Origin: Mastigamoeba balamuthi | Taxonomy: Eukaryota > Evosea > Mastigamoebida > Mastigamoebidae | Assembly (NCBI GenBank): GCA_902651635.1 | Contig: CACRSC010000010.1 | Location: 1,584,086-1,648,085, forward strand | Direction of reading: 5' to 3' | DNA: 64,000 bases | Shown: one piece after another, positions 1 through 11,490 of the stretch | How the letters are laid out: each line of letters begins with the position of its first letter | Position numbering within the stretch: position 1 is the stretch's first letter | The notes under the pieces: model-generated | The model's database searches: none | What the model saw: the letters and a program-made list of their open reading frames with translations, nothing else | What the model was told of the DNA's origin: nothing | Made by a program: the position numbers and the translations under genes

Positions 1-1338
1 CATATCACCCCCGACTGAAACAGTGTTACCCTGGGAAGAGGCGGATCACTGCAAGGAAGAGAATTACTGGGCCTACGATGGATGCCAATGCGAATGCGGA
101 GGAGGCCTGATGGATCCGGACTGCTTCGACCCTTTTCAGGAAGTAACTCTCTGCCGCCAGAGGCACGTGATTCCCCACTGCAGCAGGGCAGCAGGACAGA
201 CTTCGTGTGGTGGTACATAGCCTTATCATTCCACCTACCAATTCAGTCTCTCCAGACTTGTGGAGATGTAGTCCCGAATTGCATAATGACGGGAAAGTGT
301 GTCATTGTGAAGGATGTGGAATTGACCCTGATTGTTACAATTCCAGCATCACTGTTTCGACTTGCCAGGACAATCTTCAATGCACTCTTGGGGTATGCAG
401 AGGCATGTAATCTCGTCCCAGTCCCTCAATACTTATGACACTTGCAGTTCCAACTGAGTGGACATGCCCCTCATCGTACTTCCAGGATGGCACCACATGC
501 GACTGCAGGTGTGGTGTCTATGATCCAGACTGTGATCACAACACATCTGTTGTCGGATGCCCAACTGGACTGATATGTAATTACAACAGTATGTGTGTGC
601 CACCGAGTATGCACTCCCTCCACTCCCTCATTTTCCCCGTCTCAATCACGGTCAGTGTGCGGGAATAACCGAACAGAGGATTATGCCAATCCACCTGAGG
701 CAGGATCCCAACAACTATCTCATCTAATGTTTTTACGCAGGAGTGTGATGGAGGAGAGGGATGCACAGCTGATTGCCATTGCATGATGGGATGGAGTTCC
801 TCAAACCCCCTAAGAGCCAACTGCGTTGTTCAAACAATCATATCAGAGCTGTGTGGAGACCATATGATATCCGGGAATGAGTCGTATGTATTACCTTGCT
901 TACATAGAATCACAGTGCAAATCCCAGATGCGATGGAGGTATGGGATGCAGCTCGGAGTGCAACTGCCTTCCAGGCTTTGTTGCATTCACCCCGCCCCAC
1001 CTAGGATGCAAAAAGACGAGCACAGAGAAGGTACTTGTTGTCGCAATTTTAAGCACAGGTTCTACAGTAATCACCTTGTCCATCTGCATTACTCTTATTC
1101 TTCTGTACATGTATGTTCATGCCTCTCCTGAACGGATTTAACTCTCAGACACAGAAGACAGATTAAGCATGGTCCTCGTCCACTGAATGTTCCCATAGAG
1201 TTATTCAGCCCAGTGTTTGAGCCAGAGATACTCGAGGAGTATCACAGGAATGAAATGCCATCACAGACTCGAGAACAGGCATACATTGGAGTGACAACCA
1301 ACCGGGATGCAACTTCGGCTCAACATGAAACACCGTAG
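1..1338 (+). CDS. Cysteine-rich type I membrane protein, 5' partial
   Basis: The left end of this gene is outside the window. Exons separated by introns of 38-50 bp (for example 213-255, 700-740 and 1111-1148) encode three repeats built as W-x-C..DG..C-x-C-x-CG..DPDC, then three repeats of the CG..ECDGG.GC..C.C..G type resembling the Myxococcus-type cysteine-rich repeat (DUF4215-like), then a single hydrophobic transmembrane segment near 1030-1115 and a short basic-then-acidic cytoplasmic tail ending at the TAG at 1336-1338. All splice junctions I checked keep frame. The intron at 700-740 begins GC rather than GT. A related gene with the same repeat order lies at 37674-40227. I infer a cell-surface receptor or adhesion protein; ligand unknown. 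Confidence 0.8.
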
Positions 1339-1472
1339 TAATCGGTGCCGGTCTCAAAGAATGAACCCTTCTCCATTCAGTATTGTGCTCGAGATGAGAA
1401 AAGAAAAAAAGAGAAAAAACAATTGGTGCCGGCTCTCTGAATTGGATCGATCACGGCACCGGTTGTAGCTGG

Positions 1473-1969
1473 TTGCGTTGCGTTTGATTTATGGTCTTTG
1501 AAAGCTCCCCTCCAAGGCCCGGGCTACCGTGGGGGGGGGGGGTGGGCAGCTGTGCCAGGGGATGCCATGAGTACGGGCACCCCGGACCGCAAGTTGGTGA
1601 AGGGCGTTGGTCTTGTGGCCCTGTGGCTTGTGGGTCTCACACACCCCAGCCCTCGGCGGCTGGTGCCGACAGAGGGGCTGGCCTGGTGCTGGTGATACCG
1701 GGCGCCACACCCAACCACTCTTCGGTCAGGAGGCCGTGGTCTATAGCCTCCGGGCCTGTGCCGCTGGGAGCGAGTCGACCAGCGTCCACGAACCCGATCC
1801 GCACTCCCCAAAATCTGGCTATTCTTCGGCGCTTCACTTGCTTGTTGCGATTATGGGTCGGGTGCCACATAGATCCCCCGAACAGTAGTGGCAGGCACAG
1901 CTCACTCCCACACGGCAGCCCGGGCCTTGGAGAGGAGCCTTCAAAGACCTCAAATCAAACGCAACGCAA
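1473..1969. mobile_element. MITE-like non-autonomous DNA transposon
   Basis: The 497-bp element begins TTGCGTTGCGTTTGATT and ends with its reverse complement. The imperfect terminal inverted repeats are about 55-59 bp long (1473-1531 and about 1912-1969), differing at a few bases. No convincing protein is encoded inside; long open frames across it are GC-driven. No clear target-site duplication is visible, although CTGG/CCAG lies just outside both ends. It sits between the 3' ends of two converging genes. Superfamily is not assignable from termini alone. Confidence 0.75.
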
Positions 1970-2146
1970 TTACCAGTTGCCACACTCAGATGTCGGTCTA
2001 AGCTCAAGCTGGACGGATCTCTTCAAGATACTGCTCCAATGTAGAGACAGTACCAATACTTTTTGGCACCTTCCTGACTCTCAAGTTGACGTGGCTGATG
2101 AACGAGGATGGCGTCGGCTTACTTCACACGGCAATGCGACATCTAT

Positions 2147-4280
2147 TCAGGGGGCATCGTTTGCCCACCATACCAGCGAGGCGCCTGGGTGCGTGGTCCT
2201 CAGAGCGCGCAGGAGCCTGCCCAGGCACTCGAGCATCTCCAGAGGGAACTGGAACCACACCTCGATCCTCTCCAGCGTCCTCGCAACACGCGGCAGCACC
2301 TCGACCAGCTCGTCAAACACCGAGGCCTCGCAGCCCCACGCCCCGTCCTCAGCGTCGATCGTCTGCACCCGCAGGACCCTCAGCGACGCGCACTCGAGCA
2401 CAATCTCCCCGAGGCCCTTGCCCCTCTTGGAGATGATCAGCTCGACCCTGCTGGCCACTGCCAGCAGCGGGGCCGACGACTGGAGGTCCGCGTGGCAGAC
2501 GCGGTCCGTCGGCTCGAGGCACACGAGCCAGCAGCTCGTGGGGGCCTCGTGTGCCCGCAGGGCCTTGGCTATCGCCAGGGCGTCGACGCCCCGCACTGCG
2601 CCCAGGGAGCAGAGCGTCAGCGCGAGCTTGCGGAGCCTCGGCGACTGCCCCACGAGCTGCGCGATGGGCGCCAGCGAGTGCTGCCCCCCGCGCTCGTGGA
2701 GGACGAGGTGCACGGTGCACAGCCCCGGGCAGCTGACGACGCCGACGTCGGCTGGCTCGATGCTGCCGACCACATATATGCCGAGCTCCGTGACGCAGCC
2801 CCCCAGGGGCGTCGCCACCAGAGCCCGCAGGTTGCACGAATCGACGTAGAGCGCCGAGGGGTGCGCCTGGTACAGCCCCAGCGGCAGCGAGTCGGCCACG
2901 GTGCCCCCGCGCAGCTCGAGGAACTGCAGGCTGCGGTTGTCGACGACGGCCTTGAGGACCTCGGGGCTGACGCGGGCAGCGCGGTAGGGGTAGTGCAGCT
3001 GCAGCTGGCGGAGGTTCGGGCAGCCGCGCAGGAAGCGGGCGACCGAGGCCTCGTGCGAGCAGTTGGAGCAGATGTGGAGCTCGTCCAGCCTGCGCAGGCC
3101 GGCGGCGGCGACTGCGGGCACGCGGGCGGTCTCCCAGCAGTAGAGCGGCGAGGGCACGTTGTCCGTCTGCAGCACGCGCAGCGTCTGGCAGACGGCTGCG
3201 AGCTGGAAGACGCTGCCGCCGCTGGAGCTCCTCGAGACGTACTGCAGCCTCGGGCAGGCCACCGCCACGCGCCTGAGGAAGTCGACTGCGAACGTCGAGT
3301 CGAGCGCGGGCAGCACCGACGTGTAGCGCGGGAGGAACACGTTGCAGAGGCGCAGCAGCGACGGCAGGACCGCGGGCCCCACGGCCAGCAGCTGCTCAAA
3401 CGACGTGATCGTCACGGGGCACAGCCGCACCTCCTCCAAGGCCTCCAGCCTCCCCCCGCCCTCCCTCGCCGCGTCCGCCAGCCCCGCGCACAGCGACCAG
3501 TTCCCTGCAGACGCAGACGCGTCAGCAGAGACGACGACGACGACGAAGACGACGACTGCGGACCCTCGATCGACGCGTGCGTGTGCAGCACACGCAGCGT
3601 GGACCCGAAGGCACGGCCGAACTCGCGCAGGGCGGGGGCGCTGCAGAGGATGGTCCCGAAGCGGAAGACGCGCAGACGGAGGCGGCCGCCGCGGGCGGGC
3701 GCGCAGGCGACGAGGGCGCCGAGGGCCGCGTCGTCGAGCTCGGCCATGGGCGGCATCCAGCGCAGCTCCTCCAGCGACCCGCTCAGCGACGCGAACAGCG
3801 CCCCCAGCTGCCCCGGCGTCGCACGCGGGCCCCCCAGCGGGGCCACCAGCATCAGCGACCGCACGGGCGCCCCGCTGCGCGCCAGCGACACGACGGCGCT
3901 CTGCGATTGGCGGCCGCCCCGAGTTTCCGCGGACACGGAAATTAAAAAGCCAATTGAATTGCGAAATGCGGAAACCGAGGAGAGGAAAAACTGCGGGTTT
4001 TCGGACGGACCTCGGTCGCGGGGATGACGATGCTGGAGGACCACTGGGGGAGGGCGGCGCGGCAGAGGGCGTGGAGGGCCCTGCAGGAGCGCGAGAGGGC
4101 GCTGACCGAGCGCAGCGGCAGGCGCGGGAGCACTTCGGACGAGAGCAGCGGCCACGGCAGCGCGCAGAACAGCGCAGAGCCCTCGCCGCAGGCCGGGCGC
4201 GGGTGGGCCGGCGTGGAGGGCGACGGAGACTCGCAGCGGGAGCTGGGGCGGTCGGCAGGGCCCGAGGAGGTGTCCATCAC
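2147..4280 (-). CDS. F-box/leucine-rich-repeat-like protein
   Basis: Three exons on the minus strand. The first (from ATG at 4280 or 4277 to about 4006) carries an F-box-like stretch, LLSSEVLPRLPLRSV followed by a CRALHALC segment and a W, typical of the SKP1-binding fold. The second ends at 3564 and is joined to the third at 3514 by a 49-bp intron (3563-3515, GT-AG). The long third exon is Leu-rich with irregular repeats (LRRLDELHIC, LRQLQLHYP, LRVLRVQT), matching LRR-type F-box proteins. It ends at 2147 with the sequence WWANDAP. Likely role is substrate recognition in an SCF ubiquitin ligase; this is inference from the domain pair. Total length is about 610 residues. Confidence 0.7.
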
Positions 4281-4601
4281 TATTACTTGTCTGGCCGATT
4301 CGTGGACGCTCAGGGAATATCTCGGAGGATCAGTGCACGTCAGACAACGCTCAGGGGGGGCTTGCTATCAACAAAGGCTCCGACTGTTGACTGTTTTTAC
4401 TCACTGCTGCACGGGCGATTTCACCTGTGCAGGGGGCCTGGGCCCCTCCGTGTGGTGTTCGTGCCCCCCTCCCATCCTCAGTTANTTGCTATCAACAAAG
4501 GCGCCGACTGTTGACTGTTTTTACTCACTGCTGCACGGGCAATTTCACCTGTGCAGGGGGCCTGGGCCCCTCCGTGTGGTGTTCGTGCCCCCCTCCCATC
4601 C
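4281..4601. repeat. Contig junction (N at 4485) with 123-bp repeated flanks
   Basis: This 320-bp gene-free stretch contains two almost identical 123-bp copies, 4362-4484 and 4486-4608, separated by a single N. They differ at only two or so positions. The right copy runs into the last codons of the protease gene. The pattern is that expected when two contigs with overlapping ends were joined without merging the overlap, so the tandem copy is probably not genomic. No gene seen. Confidence 0.8.
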
Positions 4602-6432
4602 TCAGTTACCCGCTGCCACCACGGCCAGAGCGGCGGCTGCCACCAGAACCCGCTGTGCCGCACGAACGGCGTCCCCGCTCTCCTCCGTGGGCTGCGCTGC
4701 GCTGTCGTCGCTGGCCTGCTGCTGGCTGTACACGCTCTCCTGCTGCGCGCTCGCCGCTCCCTGGTTGCCGACGCTCTTGCTGGCCGTCTCCTGCTGCCCG
4801 CCAGCGCTCTCCTCGGGCTCCTGGTAGCTGTCCACGCTCCCCGGCACGGCCTTGGCCGCGTAGAGCGACGTCGTCGTCATCAGGCACGCGCCCACGCCGC
4901 GCCGGATGCGGAAGAAGCCCCCCTCGCCCCAGTCGCTCCCCCACGAGTTCTTCATCAGCCAGTACTCCACGCCGGACGCCGTCTGGCCCCACCCGACCAG
5001 CAGCACCGCGTGGTTCAGCGTCGTGTGGCACTTGCCTGCCAGCCCCCTGTCTGTGAGGCACCGCACCGGCAGGGGGAAGGAGCGGGCCAGGTGAAGGGGG
5101 GGAACGCACTGCTGTCGGCCAGGACGCCGGAGGTGTAGTACTGGAGCGTGGTGGCGTCGAGGGCAACGGCGAGGGGGCCCAGGGCGACGAGGGCCTGCGC
5201 CGTGTTCCCGCTGTCGGACTCGTCCCAGTCGACCGAGTACCCCATGCTGATCTTCCCGACTGCCTCGGACGCCGTGGCATTGCACGTGCCCACCTGCCCT
5301 GCGTACGTGTAGTCGCTGTTCCTCATCGCCCCTCCGCTGCAGAGCAGGTAGGGGGGGGGAGAAACTCCATCGTCAGGCACGCTGGGCTGGGGGAGGCGGG
5401 AGCTCTGCGCGGACTTGTTGGTGAGCGTCTGGCCGATCAGGTAGACGAGGGCGGCAGCGATGTCCCCGCCCGAGCATCCGAGCTGGTTCGGCGTGCAGTC
5501 GAGGAGCTGCTGCTCGCTGAAGTGCTCCGTGGCGCCCGTCTCCATCTTCCAGGCGCCCTCTGCGACGCCTGCGGCTCCGAACGCCCAGCACGACCCGCAC
5601 GCTGCGCCCCCCACGAGTGGCGCATCGCCCAGCCCAGCGTCAGCAGAAGAGGAGCCGGCCCGACGAGACCTCGGCAGCGGGGGGCAGTGCACTCACTCCC
5701 TTGGTTGCGCACTGGGGTCGTGTACGGGCTCGTGTAGTTGGTCGGCAGCGTCGACCGCGAGGCCCGTGCGCTGCTGCTGTAGTTCGCGAGCCCCTCTGCC
5801 GCGCTGTCATCCGCGCCTGCGTGGCGGGTGCGCTCGCTGAGGAACTTATATTGCGTCTCCGCTCATCCATTCGGTGACGTAATCGAAGGTGGGGGGTGGG
5901 GGCAGGATGCGAACGGAAGCCCAGATGCAGCGCTCTGAACTCGGCTGCGCTCAGGTCTGCGAACTGCAGCGGTCGTGTTAGGCTGCCGGTGCGTGGGCGT
6001 GGGCAGGGGCTCGCCTGGGACAGGGCGAAGTGCGCGTCGCCCTGCTCGGCGTTGAGCCTCGCGATCTCTGCCAGCGACTGCAGGAACGCCAGCCGCCGCC
6101 CAGCCTCTGCAAGTGAGCACTCCCGCCAGTCAGTCAGGGCGCCTCCAACAGATGCAGGGCCGTGGCTCGTGCCTTGTGCACTCGTGTACTGCCGCCCGTT
6201 GCCCTTTTTCCAAGCCGTCTGCGGAGAGCGGGGGCTGTGAGGCGGGTGCGGGGTGGAGCCGCCAGCAGCAATCGGGCAGCCCGTGTGCCTCTTCCCCTTT
6301 TTCTCCCCCTTTGTGCTCAACGGGGTTCCGTACCCATTGGCAGTCGGGGTCGTCGCCGCTGCACGCCCTGCACGCGGGGCCGCACAGAAGGCACGCCACA
6401 AGCAGCACGGTCGCATGTCCCAGACTCCTCAT
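4602..6432 (-). CDS. Papain-family (C1A) cysteine protease with GPI-like C-terminal tail
   Basis: The chosen ATG at 6432 opens a signal peptide ([18 protein letters not shown]). An I29-type propeptide follows ([16 protein letters not shown], then ALSQ joined to FADLSAAEF). The mature part has the catalytic Cys in NQGTCGSCWAF formed across a splice junction, GCSGGD, the catalytic His in [11 protein letters not shown] and the Asn in [12 protein letters not shown], so all catalytic residues are present. After the catalytic domain comes an extension rich in Gln, Ser, Glu and Ala (about 70 residues) ending in a hydrophobic stretch ([15 protein letters not shown]), which resembles a GPI-anchor signal or tail anchor. 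At least six small introns; the one at 6014-5964 uses a GC donor. Likely a surface or lysosomal protease. Confidence 0.85.
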
Positions 6433-6730
6433 TTTTAGCGGATGGGCGAAGTGTGGTGCCACAATGTTCACGCACGGTGCAGTCCGATAGTGGAATGGCA
6501 ATAAAGTAACGGGTGCCACGAGTAAAAAATCTTGAAAATCCGCGAAATGAGGCAACAATGCTCTGGGTGGTTCGGCATTGGTGGGGGGTCCTCCAATCAA
6601 ATCGGGCCGTTGACCCTCGGCTTGTGTGACCAGTCAGCATAGCATATTCATTTCTTGTCTGCAGGGAGTACTCTACTCGGGGGGCAAAACAGGCAGGCTG
6701 GCAGTCGTGTTTATAAAGGCCAGCGAGCGG

Positions 6731-9445
6731 TCATTGGGGGACGGGGATTGTCGGCGGTACTGCAGTGTAGTACACGGCATTGCTGTTCTCCTTCACACAT
6801 TCGATACACGGGTTCGTGACGCCGCTCTCGCGCAGAATCGATTGAATCTGGTAGCTCCGAGGTGAGAACCGCACTGCCAGGCGGGAGGGAGGCGAGAAGC
6901 GAGAAGCAGTCGCGCGTCGTACCATGGAGAGCACACGCTGCTCGTTGGCGTCGTCTCTTAGGTTGACGCTGACGGTGCCTATCATAAGAGCGGACGAGTG
7001 CTTCCAGACGTGTATCTCGCGGCATGCAGAGACGCCGTCGACAGTCATGATCTGAGGATACCCCCACTGTCAGTGAGGCCCGCGAGGAAGGGGGCCATAA
7101 GAGCGCGGGCGCACCTTCTGCGCGATGGCGGGGAGGTCCTCGAGGACTGCCGGGGGCGTGCACTGCAGGAGGACCTTGGCCGACGTCGTGAGCAGCGGGA
7201 TGACCGACACGAAGATGAGGACGGAGATGCAGAGCGAGCAGATGGGGTCCGCGATGTGCAGCCCGTAGTACTCGACGAGCAGCGACGAGATGATGACCCC
7301 GACGCTCCCCAGCGTGTCCGCGAGTACGTGCAGGAAGACACCTGCGGGAAGAGAGGGGAGGAGAGGGGAGGGGCTCCGTGAGGAACGCGTGCGCGCACGT
7401 TGCGCTGCGTACCGTGCATGTTGTCGTCCCGGTGCTTGTGCTTGCTCCCCTTGCGCTTCTCGCTCCACTTGTTCCTCCTGGCCTGCTTGATCGACTCGGG
7501 CTTGTGGTCGTGCTCGTGGCAGTGCTCGTGGTCGTGGCAGTGGTGGTGGTGGTCGCACTCCTCGCCGCCGTGCTGGTGGAACGCGAACACGCCGAACAGG
7601 TTCACGAGGAACCCGAGGAACGACACGAGGAAGAGCCGCTCCGTCTTCATCTCCGCCTCGTCGAAGAAGCGGTGCAGCGACTCTATGCACACAAAGAACG
7701 CGATGAACACGAGCAGCACTCCGTTGACGAACCCGCTCAGGACCTGCATCCTCCCGTACCCGTACGAGAAGTTCTGGTTGGCCTCCCACTTGGAGATGAC
7801 CGCCGCCGCGAGGCCGATGGCCAGCGCGATGCAGTCGAAGAGCATGTGGCAGCCGTCCGAGATGAGCCCGAGGCTGTTGGTCCACGCGCCCCAGATGATC
7901 TCGATGAACATGAACATCAGGTTGACGCACAGGAACGCAAACAGCCTCCTGGACTTGGTGTGCTCGAGGATCTGGCGGATGCCGTTGCGGAGGAGCGTCG
8001 CCGTCGTGGACCCCGCCCTCGCCAGCGACGTCCTCGACGGCATCTGGCCGCCAGACACAAGCGGCAGGTCCAGGTCGCTCTGCTTTGCGCTCTCGATGCT
8101 CCCGAGTGTCTGGAGACCTGTAGCACGCCAACGATACGATCAGCGCCTCGAGCAGCAAGCGGAACGCGAGTACACTGACCGACAAGCATCAGGCCGAAAG
8201 AGACAAGCGACAGGAACGACACCCCGACGTTACCAACGCCAATAAAGTTGTCGAAGAAGCACCCAGTAAGGAATGCCGCGGCGAGGCCCGACTGAGTCCT
8301 GCAAGAGTGCCGAGGTTAGTAACTCGCCGTACAAAAGGAGGGTATCAATAATCACCACAGCTGCTCGGACATCTGGTGCTTGGAGGCGCTGTCGACCTCG
8401 GTCTCGAAGATGGTCTGTGCGCAGCACAGCACGTGAGTCGCCGCTGCAAACATCATGCGTACTCACCGCTGCGGAGACAACGATCACGGAGAACAGAGGG
8501 CCCGGGTAGAAGAACATCTGTCAGGGGAGAGGGGAGGTCTCTGAGCACAGTGTGCAAATAGCGACAATACAGACCACAGGCCTCGTAAGGAACGACCACA
8601 GGGCAGTGGGCGCCAGGAACGCTGCGGCGAGCATGTACGACGTGGTGCGCACGCCACGCTCGACGCCGGGAGCGGCCCCCTTGCCGATGGCCGAGGCCGT
8701 GACGCTCCGCCTGAGGGCGGTCAGGGCGCCCACGACCAGCAGCAGAAACCCCGAAGACCCCGCTGCGAAGCCTGCAGAGTTCGCTCGCACGTGAGACAAC
8801 GCCCTCCATCCCCGCGAGCACAGCGACGAGCAGAGGGCCACACGCACTCGGAATGTCGATGAACAGCAGCAGGCCCAGGCTCCCCAGGACGCACGCCAGG
8901 CCCACGTTCTGGAGACGAGGGGGCGTGAGAGGGGAAGGAGTGGAGAGCGCTGCAGAGCTGTGCGCACAGTGTGCGAGGACTGACGAGAGAAGAGGGCGCG
9001 GAGGCACGCGGAGATGGCCGCGTCGCCGTAGTCGGCGAGCAGCACGGCGCGGGCGACGCCGCAGGCCGGGATGCCGTGGTACAGCAGCAGGAGCGACCCC
9101 ACGAGCAGCGCAGCGTCCACAGCGCACAGGCGCCACTGCAAGGGCGATAGACGACCAGAGGGGAAGCTCAGAGGAGGGGGCAAGTTCACAGGCAACAAGA
9201 CCACGGACGTGTCTGCGGACTGCGGTGCGCCACTGGTGGCTCGAGCGCATGCCAAAGAGCGACGCGGAACCGAGGACGGCGAAGAAAAACCTGGCGGGTG
9301 ACGCGGTGTGAGCAAACGAGGAGCGGGGAGGGGCGGAGGCGGACAGCGATATGGGGTAGCCGACGCCCCAGAGCGAGAACACGGCCACGTTGCGGGCCAA
9401 CGACCGCGCAGCGCGCGAGAGAGCTACAGCGGGCATGCCTTGCAT
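6731..9445 (-). CDS. Cation diffusion facilitator zinc transporter, ZnT5/Msc2-like
   Basis: The C-terminal half is a classic CDF protein: two zinc-site HxxxD motifs (HMLFD in TM2 and HVLAD in TM5), a His-rich cytosolic loop (CDHHHHCHDHEHCHEHDH) between TM4 and TM5, and a C-terminal cytosolic domain with the EIHVWK strand. The WGAWTNSLGLISDGCHMLFD region matches the ZnT5/ZnT7/Msc2 branch. Upstream exons (8230-9445) add several further hydrophobic segments, as in the long ZnT5 and Msc2 proteins that act in the early secretory pathway. Introns are short; the last separates the TM6 region from the C-terminal domain near 7120-7055. Start at 9445 (ATG, next ATG at 9436) is a choice; the frame is open further upstream. 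The 5' part (9140-9445) is duplicated at 10754-11079. Confidence 0.85.
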
Positions 9446-10753
9446 CCTGGGTGGGTAGCCGCGCAGAAGAGACCGCGCGCACGCTGTGCTAGTCACCTCT
9501 TGACCCAACGCGATACGTGTCAGTGAATCTCCGAAAATATCTCAGTAATATATCTGGCGGGTAAATCGGCTGTGTACACTGGACGTGCACCTCGTCAAAG
9601 CCTGAGCTCATCGCAAATAGACTGTTGTAATGTCTCAATATTATTCCAAGCGCGGGTCGGTGTCAAGATCTGCTGTATTTCTTCTCGACACCGGTGTTTG
9701 GCACCCGCACCAGTGCGGGAGTGGACCGAGAGACGGGTGGGTGAATCTACAACCGAAGGAGTGTCATACTGCCGAAGGACACGTGGGCTCAGTCGTGTGC
9801 GGGGTGGTGAGGGGAGTGAGGGAATGCCAAGGGCAGTTATCTCTTGGACGGGTCAATACCAGCTGCACAGAGTATTCAGTAGGCACGCACACGCAGCGGT
9901 CAGAAGGGCGCAGGCGCAGCATGCTGCGGCCTGGTCTGCCGCGTGGCGATCTTGCTCGCGCTTCTCCTCCTCCTTCTTCTCCTCCTTCTCCTCCTTGGAC
10001 TCTGTCTCCTCCTTCATCTCCTTCTGCTTGATGACCACGACTACTGGAGGGGCCCCACTCTATCGTGTGTCTCGTGAGCCACCATAGTTGCTGGATTCGT
10101 GCTCACTGTTGAAGGTTGTCCGTAGGGCTGAGGACCAGGCTGTGGGTACTGCCCGCCAGCCTGGAACGGTCCCTGAGGGGGGCACTGCCCAGCTGCATAC
10201 GCCGGAGGCAGCGCACCGGCCTGGTACGGTCCCTGCGGGCACGGCCCAACAGCGTAGGCCTGGGGAAGAGGAGCATAGTTTCCAGCAGCTGGGTAGGGCT
10301 GCATGCCCTGGGGAGGGCATGGGCCCGAGCCAGCATAGTATGCCTGCTGCTCCATTCTGTATGAGCTGCTTTCTGGTGTTTTTGCGGTTTTGAGATGATA
10401 TGGACGCCCGAGATGCCAATCGGTTCGGTGTGTGGGCCCTGTTACCGCAACAATGACGTGTCCAGAAGTATCTGTATGCCCCGTTAGTGAAAGAAAAATG
10501 CGAGCCTTGATTCTAACTGTTGAATCAAATTCCTCACATTTTATCAAGCCTCAAAACAAGAAATCCCAGCTCTCCCACATGGCTTATCTCTGCAAAGGCG
10601 CCTAATCTCTCTTGAGCACACAACCGTTTGTCAAGACAGAGGTGCGTTCGAGATCGGGCCCGCGGGAGAACGTACAGACTGCATTGTTCTTGGGTAAAAC
10701 GCGTTCGTTTCCGTGTCCTCTTTGGTGATTGCTGGCAGACCATAGCTGTATGC
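9140..10753. repeat. Tandem duplication, unit A (about 1.6 kb)
   Basis: Unit A begins at AAGGGCGATAG and contains the first exons of the zinc transporter, 400 bp of upstream DNA and a whole CYSTM-like gene. It is repeated head to tail as unit B at 10754-12359. The two differ by scattered substitutions and small indels. The stretch 9446-9852 between the transporter start and the CYSTM-like stop has no other gene. Confidence 0.9.
9853..10355 (-). CDS. Proline-rich CYSTM-like protein, copy A
   Basis: Two exons joined by a 46-bp intron. Exon 1 (ATG at 10355) encodes a Pro/Gln/Gly/Tyr/Ala-rich region with PCPPQG, GPYQAG and YPQPGPQPYGQP units. Exon 2 starts SGAPPVVVVIKQKE, continues with a highly charged Glu/Lys stretch, and ends in an Ala/Cys tail AAACCACALLTAACACLL. 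The order, a Pro-Tyr-Gln-rich head followed by a short Cys-rich hydrophobic tail, is that of the CYSTM (cysteine-rich transmembrane module) family known best from plants and fungi as small tail-anchored stress proteins. The charged spacer is not typical. Function here is unknown. Confidence 0.7.
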
Positions 10754-11079
10754 CAAGGGCGAGAGACGACAAGAGGGGATGCTCAGAGGAGGGGGCCAGT
10801 TCACAGGCGACAAGACCACGGACGTGTCTGCGGACTGCGGTGCGCCACTGGTGGCTCGCGCGCATGCCAAAGAGCGACGTGGAACCGAGGACGGCGAAGA
10901 AAAACCTGGCGGGTGACGCGGTGTGAGAAACCGAGGAGCGGGGGGGGGCGCCAGGGCAGGGGAGGGGCGGAGGCGGACAGCGAGATGGGGTAGCCGACGC
11001 CCCAGAGCGAGAACACGGCCACGTTGCGGGCCAACGACCGCGCAGCGCGCGAGAGAGCTACAGCGGGCATGCCTTGCAT
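10754..11079 (-). pseudogene. Truncated 5' fragment of the zinc transporter gene
   Basis: From the ATG at 11079 this repeats the first residues of the transporter (MQGMPAVALSRAARSLARN, then SLWGVGYPISLSA) and the next exon piece (RTAVRRHVRGL). The copy stops at the duplication boundary, so it lacks all CDF domain exons. It has no route to a functional transporter and is best viewed as a relic of the duplication, possibly retaining the promoter region. Confidence 0.75.
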
Positions 11080-11490
11080 CCTTGGTGGGGGGTAGCCGCG
11101 CAGAAGAGACCGCGCGCACGCTGTGCTAGTCACCTCTTGACCCAACGCGATACGTGTCAGTGAATCTCCGAAAATATCTCAGTCATATATCTGGCGGGTA
11201 AAGCGGCTGTGTACCGACTGGACGTGCACCCCGTCAAAGCCTGGGCTCATCGCAATTAGACTATTGCAGTGTCTCAATATAATTCCAAGCGTGAGTCGAT
11301 GTCAAAATCTGTTGCATTTCTTCTGGATACCCCAGTGTTGAGGTATGACACTCACAGTGTAGTGTGGACCGAGAGACGGGTGGGTGAATCTACAACCGAA
11401 GGAGTGTCATACTGCCGAACACGTGGGCTCGGTCGTGCGAGGTGGTGATGGGAGTTAGGGAATGCCAAGGGCAGTGATCTCTTGGACGGG

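Noticed and set aside
820-845. A 22-bp intron in the left-edge receptor gene
   Set aside because: Removing it breaks the frame; the uninterrupted frame continues correctly into the next CG repeat.
2108-4027. A 639-codon plus-strand open frame
   Set aside because: It is the shadow of the minus-strand F-box/LRR gene; GC-rich codon use opens the opposite frames. It has no domain and runs through that gene's introns.
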